64,000 nt of DNA, taken from assembly GCA_911728455.2 (NCBI GenBank), contig OU452225.1:8034106-8098105 (forward strand), in the 5' to 3' direction. Source of the stretch: Marthasterias glacialis (lineage: Eukaryota; Echinodermata; Asteroidea; Forcipulatida; Asteriidae). Both the position numbers and the translations under genes were made by a program. Positions 1 through 11,070 of this stretch are shown piece after piece (position 1 is the stretch's first letter; the number at the start of each line of letters is the position of its first letter). The notes beneath the pieces were generated by a model. That model saw nothing but the letters and a program-made list of their open reading frames with translations, was not told where the DNA came from and made no database searches.

Positions 1-1212
1 TAACTCATAAACAGCCTGTATAAACACTCGCCATAGCCTGTAAACACTCGCCACAACTCATAGATACCCTGTATAACGACTCGCCACAACTCATAAGAAG
101 CCTGTATAAAGACTCGCCACTACTCATAAATAGCCTGTATAAACACTCGCCACAACTCATAAATAGTCTGTATAAACACTCGCCACAACTCATAAATAGT
201 CTGTATAAACACTCGCCACAACTCATAAAAAGCCAGTATAAACACTCGCCACAACTCATAAATAGCCTGTATAAAGACTCGCCACAACTCATAAACAGCC
301 TGTATAAACACTCGCCATAGCCTGTAAACACTCGCCACAACTCATAGATACCCTGTATAACGACTCGCCACAACTCATAAATAGCCTGTATAAAGACTCA
401 CCACAACTCATAAATAGTCTGTATAAACACTCGCCACAACTCATAAATAGTCTGTATAAACACTCGCCACAACTCATAAAAAGCCAGTATAAACACTCGC
501 CACAACTCATAAATAGCCTGTATAAAGACTCGCCACAACTCATAAACAGCCTGTATAAACACTCGCCATAGCCTGTAAACACTCGCCACAACTCATAGAT
601 ACCCTGTATAAAGACTCACCACTACTCATAAATAGCCTGTATAAAGACTCACCACTACTCATAAATAGCCTGTATAAACTCTCACCACAACTCATAAACA
701 GCCTGTATAAACACTCGCCATAGCCTGTAAACACTCGCCACAACTCATAAATAGCCTGTGTAAAAACACGCCACAACTCATAAATAGCCAGTATAAAGAC
801 TCACCACTACTCATAAATAGCCTGTATAAACTCTCACCACAACTCATAAACAGCCTGTATAAACACTCGCCATAGCCTGTAAACACTCGCCACAACTCAT
901 AAATAGCCTGTGTAAAAACACGCCACAACTCATAAATAGCCAGTATAAAGACTCACCACTACTCATAAATAGCCTGTATAAACACTCGCCATAGCCTGTA
1001 TAAAGACCCGCCACAACTCATAAATAACCTGTATAAACACTCGCCACAACACATAAATAGCCTGTTTAAAGACTCGCCACAACTCATAAATAGCCTGTAT
1101 AAACACTCGCCACAACACATAAATAGCCTGTTTAAAGACTCGCCACAACTCATAAATAGCCTGTATAAACACTCGCCACAACTCATAAATAGCCTGTATA
1201 AAAACACGCCAC
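1..1212. repeat. 33-bp minisatellite with higher-order structure
   Basis: About 36 tandem copies of a 33-bp unit (core CGCCACAACTCATAAATAGC) fill the left edge and run off the window. A shortened 20-bp variant unit (ACTCGCCATAGCCTGTAAAC) recurs. The block that begins with AACTCATAAACAGCC starts at 2, 286, 537, 689 and 841, so higher-order periods are 284, 251, 152 and 152 bp. Because 33 is a multiple of 3, two minus-strand frames stay open over long stretches as 11-residue repeats. These frames are a by-product of the unit length and I do not call them genes. Confidence 0.95.
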
Positions 1213-2724
1213 GGTTTGCGGTAAGACCTCAAGATAATATCTCTTCGGTGAGTTGTGGTGGTTCAGAAAACTGTGATATGAAAGCTCTACGTTTCGATCA
1301 GTTCGACCTGTTCGTCTTCATCGTAGAAACTTGACAAAACTCAAAATTTTAATCTCATACAATTTACAGAACTTTTACACGAAAAAAAAATTAAATGTAG
1401 CCATCACAGTATTATATTGATTAATTGCTGATTTATGCTATACTACAATTACTGATGAACTTAATGGATTCAAAGGAACGAAAAACTGTGAATATTATTT
1501 CTAATCAAATGTGAGCAGGCTATTTCTTTTCCTCACAGCTACAACAACTAAAGTTTAATATCTTCGAAATTTAATTTTTTTTCCATGTTATCAAGGTGAT
1601 GAATTCTTTAGACGGATTGAATTTTGATCTCACGTAATATCCAATTTCTCGACCAATTGGAATTGTATCCTTTCTGTTGGAAACTTCATTAAAAATAGGC
1701 ACGCACAAAACCTTGTCCTATTTATTCAAATTTTAATGTCATACAAAACGCTGAAAATGTCGAGCTATTACGGATTTTTATTTTTTTCTTCAATATTGAA
1801 AAATTTCCTCTAACAACAGAGCCCCTGTTTTCATTGTTGTATAAAAAGCCGCGCAATTGGACTCTTGTTGTCTTGACCCATATTTCTTTTTTCTTTTTTT
1901 CAACAAAAATCCTGCCGTCTCATCAAACTGATAAACGATACCACCTCCTACCGACACACACGTACAAAATAAGAATCGTAACTCTAGCAGCTCCTTGCAC
2001 AATATCTTGATCTACGCACCGATCCTGGATAATAAAAAATACATATAAAAAAAAATAGTACTTTTTTTGTAAAGTGCTAATGTACATGCCTGGAGAAATT
2101 GCAAACCCATGTCCAACAAAGCACGGGGACAAATCGTGACGTTAAACTCGGAACGCTCGTCAAGTCCCCGCTTCGCCCACCTGTCTCTTAGACAGGATCA
2201 ATTTCTTCAAGAAACGATATAAATGGTTCGGAGGAGAAGGAGAGAAAAAAAAGTAGCAGGAGATCTAGTTCCCACTTTATGAAACGGAGAACAAAAAATC
2301 TATGAATATTCCACATTGGATGTCACAGGGAGCTGATTTGTGATAATCGAGTGATACTTCATCGTTGTCGGACTGAGTGGTTCGATTCCCCAACGTGCCT
2401 CGTGAAGGGTGAAGCCCGAGACGTAAAGAGCAGGTTCAAGGGATCCATCTGCGAAACAACGTGATTCGGTTTGAGACAATCGAATAATAGGCTTGTAATG
2501 ATACGTCTAAGAGTTCAACCTCTTCTTGCTCGCTGTAGCCAGAGTGTCAATTCAATTAGTATTGAACCCTTTGTGGCATTTACCAATAACTTCTTTGTAG
2601 AGAAGCATAATGACAGATTGTTGACAACTTCTTGCTGGGAAAATGGTGAACTGCCGGCGTCAAAATCGAGCACTACCAACGCAGGCCATCTTGTTTGTCC
2701 AACTTAACAAAATGTAACCAAATT
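1213..2724. other. Non-coding stretch, no gene seen
   Basis: AT-rich sequence. Around 1240-1310 it carries the words GAGTTGTGGTGGTTC and CGTTTCGATCAG. The first recurs at about 22126, which suggests an old dispersed element. Short frames at 1790-2132 (minus) and 2471-2707 (plus) show no recognisable motif and no convincing splice sites. Confidence 0.6.
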
Positions 2725-2846
2725 AGGGCCGCATCCACGCTGCAGCTACGACCAGAGCATTGCAAAGGCCTTTTATACACCGTTGTATATGCTGCCACAG
2801 GCCGTAGCCGTAGCCGTAGCCGAAGTCACTTCGTTTGGAATGGCCT
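2725..2846. mobile_element. GGCCGTGT-family MITE, copy 1
   Basis: A short element whose right end (GCCGTAGCCGAAGTCACTTCG, ending in GGCCT) is the reverse complement of the left end seen in sister copies at 8738, 9111, 28575 and 46810. The left end here (AGGGCCGCATCC) is diverged. The GCCGTA triplication near 2803-2822 is typical of the sub-terminal part of this family. It has no coding capacity. No clear target-site duplication is visible, so the transposase class is not assigned. Confidence 0.6.
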
Positions 2847-4021
2847 CCGGGGCTGGGCTGAGCAAAATAGTCTGCTCCGTCTTTATAGAAATGCCGGTTA
2901 GTCGTTTACGTTATCATTGTGTACGGTGTGCATAGGGAACCCGACATGCATCGCCTCGGCATCAAGAATCCATAACCACCAGTCACATATAGCGTACATT
3001 GTGAAACATTTCGGCTGAGCATTATTCCTTTGTTCTAGGTCGATCTTACTATCTAGGTACATGGAATCGCGTCAGGAGACTGAGCAACCCTATACACTAC
3101 CGTGCAGACCAAAAGTTTGTAACTTAATTTCCAAACTTTGTCCGTGACTTCAGCTTTTGAGAGTTTTAAATTTCTCTCACTTGAAATTCAAGACAAAATT
3201 TCAGACTTTTTCCGCAGCTGTAAAACAAAACTACAGTCACGTATAATTGGGGATAAAGGTGCGAAACGGGACTTGTTTACAACTGGTGACGTATCCCATA
3301 GTTATAGCGCCCTCACGCAACTATATAACCTTAAATGTTAATTTGTTTAGTATGCAACGTAATGCGCCTGCGTCTTGTTAAACAGAGCGTGAGTGAAAAC
3401 GGTAAAAGGCAATTTGCTTTTATGTACAATTATATACTACAGTTCACGGTCAACCGTCTAAAATTTTAAAACTTTGACTGCGTAATGTTTGACCCTGAGA
3501 AGAAGAACAAGTTGAAACACATTATGCTTTGGTTTACGCTCAAAATGAAGAGACAATTTAAGGAAACGTATTGGACTAAAATTACTCTTTTCTTTCGTTA
3601 TGAACATAATGTGATATCGCGAAAATATTTTTCCCCTCAGAAGATTGATTTCATTGTTAACCGGACCGCACGGAAGTTTCACATCTGACATTTTTTTCTC
3701 CCTCTCACTCTCTCTAAATCAGTAATTAAATGCCGGTGTACATTGTGATGACATTAGACATGCCTCACCGACGACTGTTTACGTCGTGTTTCCACGACGC
3801 ACAAATAACATAATAAGCCTCTTGAAGGTCATTACGAAAAAAGGAAACCCCACACTGCACCAGTCGTCTATACGGTATACAGACAAACACCACAGAAATT
3901 GGTTCTAACTCAATCCATAACCCCCCCCCCCTTATAAATATCCTAGTCTTGGGTAATTATGCAGTTATTTTTGTGTGCGGCTTGAGGCAGAAAACAAGAA
4001 GTCGAAACCGAAGATGGACAA
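2847..4021. other. Non-coding stretch, no gene seen
   Basis: No supported gene or large repeat. Overlapping frames on both strands at 3458-3691 are mirror images of one AT-rich stretch. A good minus-strand acceptor-like sequence lies near 3495, but the frames behind it close within 8-14 codons. A C9 run lies near 3931. Confidence 0.55.
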
Positions 4022-4048
4022 GCTCTCTCTCTCTCTCTCTCTCTCTCT
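4022..4048. repeat. (CT)n microsatellite
   Basis: About 13 uninterrupted CT dinucleotides. Confidence 0.95.
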
Positions 4049-7000
4049 GATAAAACGCGACCGAGCGACCACGTCCGAAATGGTTCAGTCCTGGTTGTTT
4101 TATTTGGGTTTTTTTTTTAGTCCCATTGGCGCCGCCATTTGCATTCTGTATCTAATCTCGCATTCGCTGCCCGTGAAAAGCAAAACCTAATTTGTTACCC
4201 GCAGTTTTGATAGCGCTTTGGACTCGGATACCATTGATATAAATACCCCCCCGTAAGATCAGGTTTCCAGTTTGTATATAAACACCTTTTAAAGAGAGGA
4301 GAAAGGACGGGATATTTTTTTACAGGGTCTGGAGTGAGTACTACAAAAAGAATCTTTACTGTGACAGCCGACTGCTACACTAGATGTTTACACATTCGAT
4401 ACTGACCATTGTTTATGGACAGTTCTTCATACCCTAGTTAGTTGTGGTTCGGCTATTATAAAATAACACAGCCAGCTGAATCAGTTTCTGAACTCTGGAT
4501 CAGATGATGATGACCGTCGCAAAAAAGGCCAACTCGTATAAATAGTCCAGAGTAGCTACAGGACAAAATTGCTTCCTAAACAATCATCGACGGCAAGCAT
4601 TGAATGCCCAGACCGCACTAGATCATTTGATCAGTCACAATCCGAAGCACCTACGAGATCGGTTTACGATTTCAAAAGGGTATTATTGTCTACGGCGGGC
4701 TCCGGCCAAGAAATTAGCGAACGGAATTAAACAGCCACGGCCACGCAATTAAAGAGGTCTTGATGGATTAAAGGTCGACGATAGCAGAAATTTCTCATCG
4801 CAGAGCAACATGAAGACCTCGCATAGCTTCTCCATTTTTGTCAAAAAACCTCATTTCAGCTTTTCGAGTTTGAGGCCGAGCATTTTTTCTTGAACGCCTT
4901 GCAAAATAAACGGATGTCAGCCCTTTGCTTAAGAACGGATTGACGTCATCGATTGCCCTGCATAATGTCGTCAACTTCACTAATGTGACTTGGTCTTTCT
5001 TCTTAATCTTATTTCAATCTTTAACATGGATACATTTCTTTCCTTTTCCAGTTTAGGCCTGTCCTTTTGGAATGGGCGGTTACACATTTTCAAACAAAAC
5101 TTGAAAACTGATCTCTTCTGTTTCACGCAACCCTATTTGGTGTAATTTGAATGGTACTTTTGTTCATCGTTTTCAGAGAAAACAAAAACGTGAACAGTTA
5201 AAGGTCAAGTAACAATTAACAATACCCCATGGGAAGACGCGGAAACAAATGTGTCCACACATGCTAAACAAATACAGCGCGGCACAGCTACATCCTGACT
5301 CTTCCACGGGTAGAGAGGTTAAAGACCAACTTCTGCTTGTCGACAACTAGATATGTCAATCACTATTAATGATAATAGTTCCTAAAAACAAGAACTTGAT
5401 GAGAACCGCAAGCTCCCTACTGTCGTTTTCTCCTCGTTGCTGTAGCTTAGCAAACACACCTCCCGCGTGTGGTGTGTGTGTGAGAGAGAGAGGACATTGG
5501 CGGTTCATGCAATGTCCTACCCGAGGCAAATCTCAAATTGCAGCCGCTAACCCCGTCACCCCAGCCATCACCGTGCCTGTCCCCTTCAGTCACCCTCCAC
5601 CGTCTCACTCAAATCGCTACCCTCCTGCCGGCCATCCCCAAACTGACTCCTGCAACATCTTTTGTTCGCGTTTCCCCAGCTGCCTGGAGCATCTCTTAAG
5701 CCTCGGCCAGACAATTTGCAAAGTAAAAAGTATGGAGTGCAGATGTCTTAATGTAATATCACAGGGTCCAGCCATGTTAAACGCCAGCCAGTCGATATGG
5801 AGCGCCTGCGGGGGGCACGTTTTATTATCTTCCCTGTCAAAATACAGGAATGAGGGACACCTTGGAGGGAAACTGGTACCTCGCTGACAGTTAATTCACA
5901 CCCTTACGTGAGGCTGTTTGAACGCGATCGATCGTAAGTTGGTTTCTAGCAACACAGTTCCAAAGTCTTTCATTGAAAACAGTTCTTGTTTGTGTTATTG
6001 GAGTTTATTAGTTTTTTACCGGTTCCCCTTCGGTTCAGCTACACGCGTAAGACGCGGCTGAATGTGTGGAAATGCTCCATCCCGCCTTCGGGTTCGCACA
6101 GACGGCCGCGAAAGAGTTGCGTCTCGGCTTTTCCTCGCAGTTGTTTCTTTTGTCGCACATGAGCTATAAATAGATCCCCATTGAGGAAACTTAAAGATGC
6201 ATTTCGCTGACATTCAACGTCTCAGATATCAGATATCAATAGCGTTTTATCTCCTAGGCTATGATTCACATAAGCATCCGAAAGCGCCCTCAGGGTTGTG
6301 GGGATTAAGGGCCAAACTTTTGCAATGATGAGGCGGGCAAGCAATAATCATGCTTCCCACTTTAAGCCAAATATATTCTGGCCTGGGGGGAGTCCAATGA
6401 TGGGAAAAGTTGCCTGTTAAACCGGCAGTATAGACATACAAAACAAGGCGTACAAGACAGAACTCGGCGTATAGCATAATTGTACATTATGCTGAATATA
6501 AATAAATATTTAAAAACTTTGAAAAATAAGAAATCCCTATAGAGGTCCACAAAGCATTGTCGTAAGAGGAACATGAGAAGACGAAAAAACTACATGAAAA
6601 AAAATGGCACGTCGGTTTCAGATTAGGGAAAATCTTGGCTGTGGCATCACAGTGCGTCGAGACTGAAAGCTTAAACCAGACGACTGGGGGCAGTTGGTCT
6701 GTGGATCGAGGGAGTTGAACCAGAGTCCACGGAGATGAGCGATAACAGTCTGATAATAGAACCCCGAATCCAAGATTAACCATACAGTTTCAATTATATA
6801 GCAAGATGATGATGGTTAATGCAAAACTGCAGGCGACCATTTTTTCGAGGCGATGAGATTTAAAGAAAGTTTTTTTTTTTTTTTTTTAAGTTTGATGCCT
6901 ACGCAATTCACAGCTTGTGCAAACTAACGGTTCACACTTGACACGAATGCGTTCGCGTACATTCTTCCTGTGACGTTGTCAAGGTGTTAAAGAGCAGTGG

Positions 7001-8408
7001 AAAGCACTGCACTTTCGTATAGGTGCGCGAAGTACAAAAAGGGCCTGGTGTAAAAAAGCGGATTTCTGGCTGTACGACTATGCGTCTGCTACCTTCAATA
7101 TTGCAAAGCTATAGCCAACGGCTTCAGAGCTCCTAACGTAACGGAATAAGCACACGCTGCAAGCTGGAGCAGTCGGTATCAATAATAAAACGCTCATCTC
7201 GTCTGTCTGCTAGGGTAATGAAGGAACAAACCGCAAGCTTGACGCGACATTTATCAATCCGCTACCAAGAGTACACTACCACTGACAGTGATTTGGGCAG
7301 AGTACGTCGCCTCCGTCACTTAATAAGCACTAAAAGTCTACACAGGTTGGTGTTTGGCAGACGACAACATGGACAAACACAGAGCAGGGTTTAAGATCAC
7401 CATTCATCAAACTTAGAACGGATCAAATTGGCGTAGTCGTACTTTCCCCCGGCTTACTTCTCTGTTGACCATCCCGCCTCAAATCACACTTCAGACCTGA
7501 GCTTTAAAGAAAAAGGGAATTGTGGAATCTCAATCCCTCATCGCGCGGGATTCTTCAATCTAGAATCATCCTCGCACATCTAAAGCTTTGAGCCCACGTG
7601 CTACACAGTACAGGGACATTGGGATAAGCCCCTTTTAAAAAAAAGACCAAGTTCAAAGTATACATCGACATTGGTATCACATGTACAGGGTTTGGCATTT
7701 ACAGTAATGATCACTATCATTATCCGATGTCTCCAAAGCCAATTTAAATTATTAGTGTAGCTCGACAGAAAACGAGGAAACCTGTAAGGGTGCTTGTTAA
7801 GACTCCAGTGTTATCCCAACGCCACGCCCATCGTCTTACCTGCATTAAACCACGCGATAGTGGCGATCAGATAACCCACTTTCGTTGGTAACCACGAGGT
7901 TCAAGCAAAGACGAATTGCATTGGTATCCTGTACCTCTTAGTTCTAACTTTATATTTAAAACAAACACATGCGACGCTGAACTAATACAAAACAAATACA
8001 CTCATTTTATAAGTTGTCTTTTTGGTCACCCAAAGAGTGTCTCGACGTGGGATATCTTCGAGGGAACAAAATTCAATTAAGGCACAGTGTGTCCCCGATC
8101 TGGGTAGAAAGGCAATATCGATCCAATTAGCATTGACTAGTTAAATAGAGGATATCGGTGTCACCCAATGGTTTTCCCAGTTGGGGATATTTGTTGTCCC
8201 CATCAGGGACTAAGGTACAAATATACCCCAATTGGGCCCTACGGGGTATTAGAGGAGCGACTCCAAAGCACGTCATGATGCCACCAAAGCGGTTTACGAT
8301 TTGGGAACCATTAACATCCTTATTGGGAGATGAGGGTTCCAATCGGGGTCAGAGTGTATATACCCCCAATGGAACCTACCAATACGATTTATGTACGGTA
8401 GTACTTAC
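4049..8408. other. Non-coding stretch with one 172-codon chance frame
   Basis: The longest frame in the window lies here (5369-5887, plus). It sits in a locally C-rich stretch, has no recognisable motif, no signal sequence and uneven composition, so I do not call it a gene. From 8150 to 8370, words such as CCCAATTGGG and ATACCCC recur on both strands, which hints at a decayed dispersed element. From 6900 to 8100 I see nothing. Confidence 0.5.
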
Positions 8409-8619
8409 CACTCCTTGGTTTGACCATGAGTTTGTGGTGCAGAGCAGCCTGAAGGTTCCCAATACGGATATGAGCAATGATGGATGTCCAGCCCGACGGA
8501 ACGAGCGCCACCACCGTTGACCACTCTGTGTGGTTTAGACTGTCCACTTGTGATTCCGTATGCGTGAAAATGTCCCCCTCTGGCGGTACCCATGGGCCGC
8601 ATATACCACCTCCATTTAG
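8409..8619 (-). CDS. Candidate internal exon, unrecognised protein (exon 3 of 3 candidates)
   Basis: A 211-nt minus-strand segment bounded by strong splice signals. The acceptor is a long CT-rich tract ending TAATAG at 8620, and the donor is GTAAGT at 8408-8403. The frame beginning at codon 1 is open for 70 codons (starts LNGGGICGPW, ends MVKPRS) and leaves one base. It contains one Asn-His-Thr N-glycosylation sequon and one cysteine. A second frame (two leading bases) is also open for 69 codons, so the frame is not certain. I prefer the first because it begins in phase 0, which matches the phase-0 end of the candidate at 34968-35061 on the same strand. The local base composition is richer in G+C than its surroundings, as expected of an exon but also of chance openings. 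No family recognised. If real, it belongs to a large extracellular or membrane protein. Confidence 0.42.
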
Positions 8620-8737
8620 CTATTAGAGAACAGAGAGAGAGAGAGCGAGATATCTTGGTAAATATGTTACATGAAAAGCCAATTATTTTGGTTTGGTTCA
8701 CGGTGGCAGCCATCTTTGTTTTATCACGACAGATATC

Positions 8738-8864
8738 AGGCCGTGTTCTGAATCAAGCGACTTTGGCTACGGCTATGGCCATTGGCTGCAATTACGTCAA
8801 CGTTCAATACTTTTTGGCGTTCCGGTCACAGACACTACCGAAGCTGCTAATTCGGACACGGCCT
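8738..8864. mobile_element. GGCCGTGT-family MITE, copy 2
   Basis: A 127-bp element with inverted ends: left AGGCCGTGTTCTGAAT, right ATTCGGACACGGCCT. The sub-terminal CGACTTTGGCTACGGC near the left end matches, inverted, the right sub-terminal part of the copies at 2725 and 9111. Non-coding. Confidence 0.75.
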
Positions 8865-8972
8865 CAAACTCATCTGCTTGTTTTTGCCTGTTTCCCCCTC
8901 TCTAACATTATGACTATCCTGGCTAACTCGACCTGCTGCTGTTGAGCACTATAAATGTCTACTATAAATGTC

Positions 8973-8997
8973 TACTCGTACCTACAAGGTACGAGTA
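8973..8997. repeat. Perfect 11-bp hairpin
   Basis: TACTCGTACCT and its reverse complement are separated by ACA. A 13-bp direct duplication (ACTATAAATGTCT) lies immediately upstream at about 8949-8975. Function unknown. Confidence 0.85.
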
Positions 8998-9110
8998 AAA
9001 CAAGTAGCAATATAGCCCATTTTACTAAGTTCGGCCTTTTGTATAAGGATAGCACTTGGGTCGACTGTGGCCCACATTTTGGAACGGCTGGCTGTTGGCT
9101 GCAATGTGTC

Positions 9111-9241
9111 AGGACGTGTCCGAATTTGATGGCTTCGGCAATGGCTATGGTAAGATCGCTGAATAGTGTTATTCTTCGACGTTGCCGCTGCAACCAGCAG
9201 CCGTAGCCGTAGCCCGAAGTCGCTTGAATTGGACGCGGCCT
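9111..9241. mobile_element. GGCCGTGT-family MITE, copy 3
   Basis: A 131-bp element. The left end is AGGACGTGTCCGAATT and the right end reverse-complements to AGGCCGCGTCCAATTC. About 40 bp of each arm correspond. A partial left-end word (GGCTGTTGGCTGCAA) just upstream at about 9089 may be a second, nested fragment. Confidence 0.75.
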
Positions 9242-10946
9242 CCATGTTGAAGCTGGATGACGTTCACCTTCGCATCTGTGCAAAGTACATTTGAAGCATC
9301 CGATCTCCCGCTAATATCCCGATAACTAATTTTTGAATTGCGTGTACTGAGGACGAACAGCCGAAAATGTGTAGTTTTTGACAAGAAGGCCTCACGTTAA
9401 AACATGAAAGGAAAATAGCATGGTTCCCTGTTAGTGTGTCTGATAATCGGTGCGTAAAACGTGTTTGCGTGTTCGAGGATCAAGACCAGAAAGCTGCTTA
9501 ATATACTTTAGACATGTGGCCGCGGCCGCATCAGCGACTATGGCTACGTCTATCTCTCTTAAAGTTATCGATTGCAATTCACCCTTTTCGATTGAAACGA
9601 GGGACAAACTGCAAAAGATTTGTCCCTGGCCTCAATAGGAAAGAGTGATTTTCAATCAAACTACTTATGAGAGATGGCCGTTTGCTGCAACGACAACGTT
9701 AAAGAATATGACTTTTCGGCGCTCCAGCCATATAGCCCGCGGCTGGATTAAATCGGATGCGGTCTATGAGGCGTGACGCAAGAACAGTCTGGTCCCATAA
9801 GGGTGTATGATATAACAATTCCTATTGTGGTTAAGTACAAGGTGAACCAGACAATGTCCAAGGATATTTATTCTATAACCAATAGGCCAACATGATATTA
9901 CAGACGTGGGTGTGAACCATGATGGATGAGGGGGGGGGGTCGCTCAATCTTCATCCCCATCTTTTACAAACAATTACAACAATAGAGCTTTGTCACCTTG
10001 CCTCTTTACAATTAGTCTGTAACACTCCTTCGATATCAACAATTCGACACCAACGAGCAACTCAGGAATCGATGCGCAAAAGGAATCGATTCTAACGCCT
10101 CGTAGGAAGGTGCACTGTTTTGATTAATAAAACAAGAATCGAGGTGTCAGGAGTGATACAGGTGCAAAGAGATGGTGTTTCTTCTTCGGTAATATTGATG
10201 TTGCTTAGGTACACATGGTATAATAATAAAGTGCAAGCTTGCATCATCAAGTTCGAGAATCATTAATATGGAGACGCTTATAGCTGGACAGGGTAAAGTT
10301 TTCTTGAGGGAATTCGATGTTAATTGCATCGAAATTATTAAACGTATCCTGACTACGGCAGGACTGATCTTCTCTAAATGTCACATAGAAGTTTCCACTC
10401 TTTGCTAACCAAAAACAAAAGACTTTCCAGGTATATCACGTAAAACATGAAGAACCGGAAATACGTAAGTACAGCGGTGTCTTGTTTAGCACCCTGACTG
10501 ATCATCGTAAACAAACAATGGGACGTCCGAGAGCACCAACTTCTTGCTACCGGGTGCACTATGATATAGAGAGAAAACCACACGCCGAGCCTCATTCATA
10601 AAATGTAAATCCACAACTTTTTTCTATATATCCAAGATTTGAAGGTCATGGCTTTTATGCATTTTTTAACAAATCGTCCAAAATTGTGCCCCTGGGGTTG
10701 TTGACTTTCAACCTGGACCATTTTGGGTACACCTAGCCCTCTCAAAATTAAAAATGACCCTATTGAGCTGAAAGGGGAAAAAAAGGAAAAAAAAGCCAAA
10801 ATGGATTCTGGACAGTTTACTCGTTCAGGAGTGTTTTATTTTAGATGAGCCGACCAAAAACTCACAACCGAAGTCGAAGTCGGTCACGTCAGATACGGCT
10901 TTTCAGTTGTGTCGTTTTGTGTGTCGTCGACTTTGACTGTGTTATT
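9242..10946. other. Non-coding stretch, MITE fragments
   Basis: Words related to the GGCCGTGT family recur at about 9509-9550 and 9725-9770 and may be a longer or decayed member. A 9-bp-arm hairpin (AGGGACAAA/TTTGTCCCT) lies at about 9600-9627. A minus-strand pyrimidine tract ending CTTTCAG near 10765 looks like an acceptor and opens onto about 60 codons without a donor. I regard it as undecided. Confidence 0.45.
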
Positions 10947-11070
10947 ATAAAGGTTTCATGTGACGTCACCCGAGACCTTTTTCTAATGCTGCGTGCACAA
11001 ACAGGCGCTGGGAATCATTCAGCAGACGACGCGCCAGCCATTGAGTCTGTACATGGCTGGACCCAACAAA
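10947..11070 (+). repeat. Dispersed repeat, also inverted at 30420-30548
   Basis: About 125 bp from the TGACGTCACCCGAGACC word to GGCTGGACCCAAC match the reverse complement of 30420-30548 with roughly 85% identity by eye. The differences do not favour third codon positions and there are no terminal repeats, so I treat it as a non-coding dispersed repeat of unknown class. Confidence 0.8.

Noticed and set aside
1263..1340. Hammerhead-like words (CTGATCGAAACG with GATGAAGAC on the minus strand), as found in Penelope-type elements
   Set aside because: The CTGANGA core is missing and the flanking CTACG/CGTAG pair each other directly, so the three-way junction cannot form.
2350..2400. Possible tRNA gene (GGTTCGATTCCCC word)
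   Set aside because: No A box at the right distance and the T-arm does not pair; at most a SINE remnant.
4210..4285. Minus-strand segment after CTCTCTTTAAAAG that would continue the 8409 exon in phase (VYIQTGNLIL)
   Set aside because: The acceptor has an A-rich end, the donor GTAACA is weak and the segment contains a G7 run; not better than chance.
5369..5887. 172-codon plus-strand frame, the longest in the window
   Set aside because: No motif, no splice or promoter context, biased low-complexity stretches; consistent with a chance opening in a C-rich patch.
10596..10799. Minus-strand 67-codon frame behind a strong CCCCTTTCAG acceptor
   Set aside because: No donor, ends in an AT-rich stop region, and no protein similarity that I recognise.
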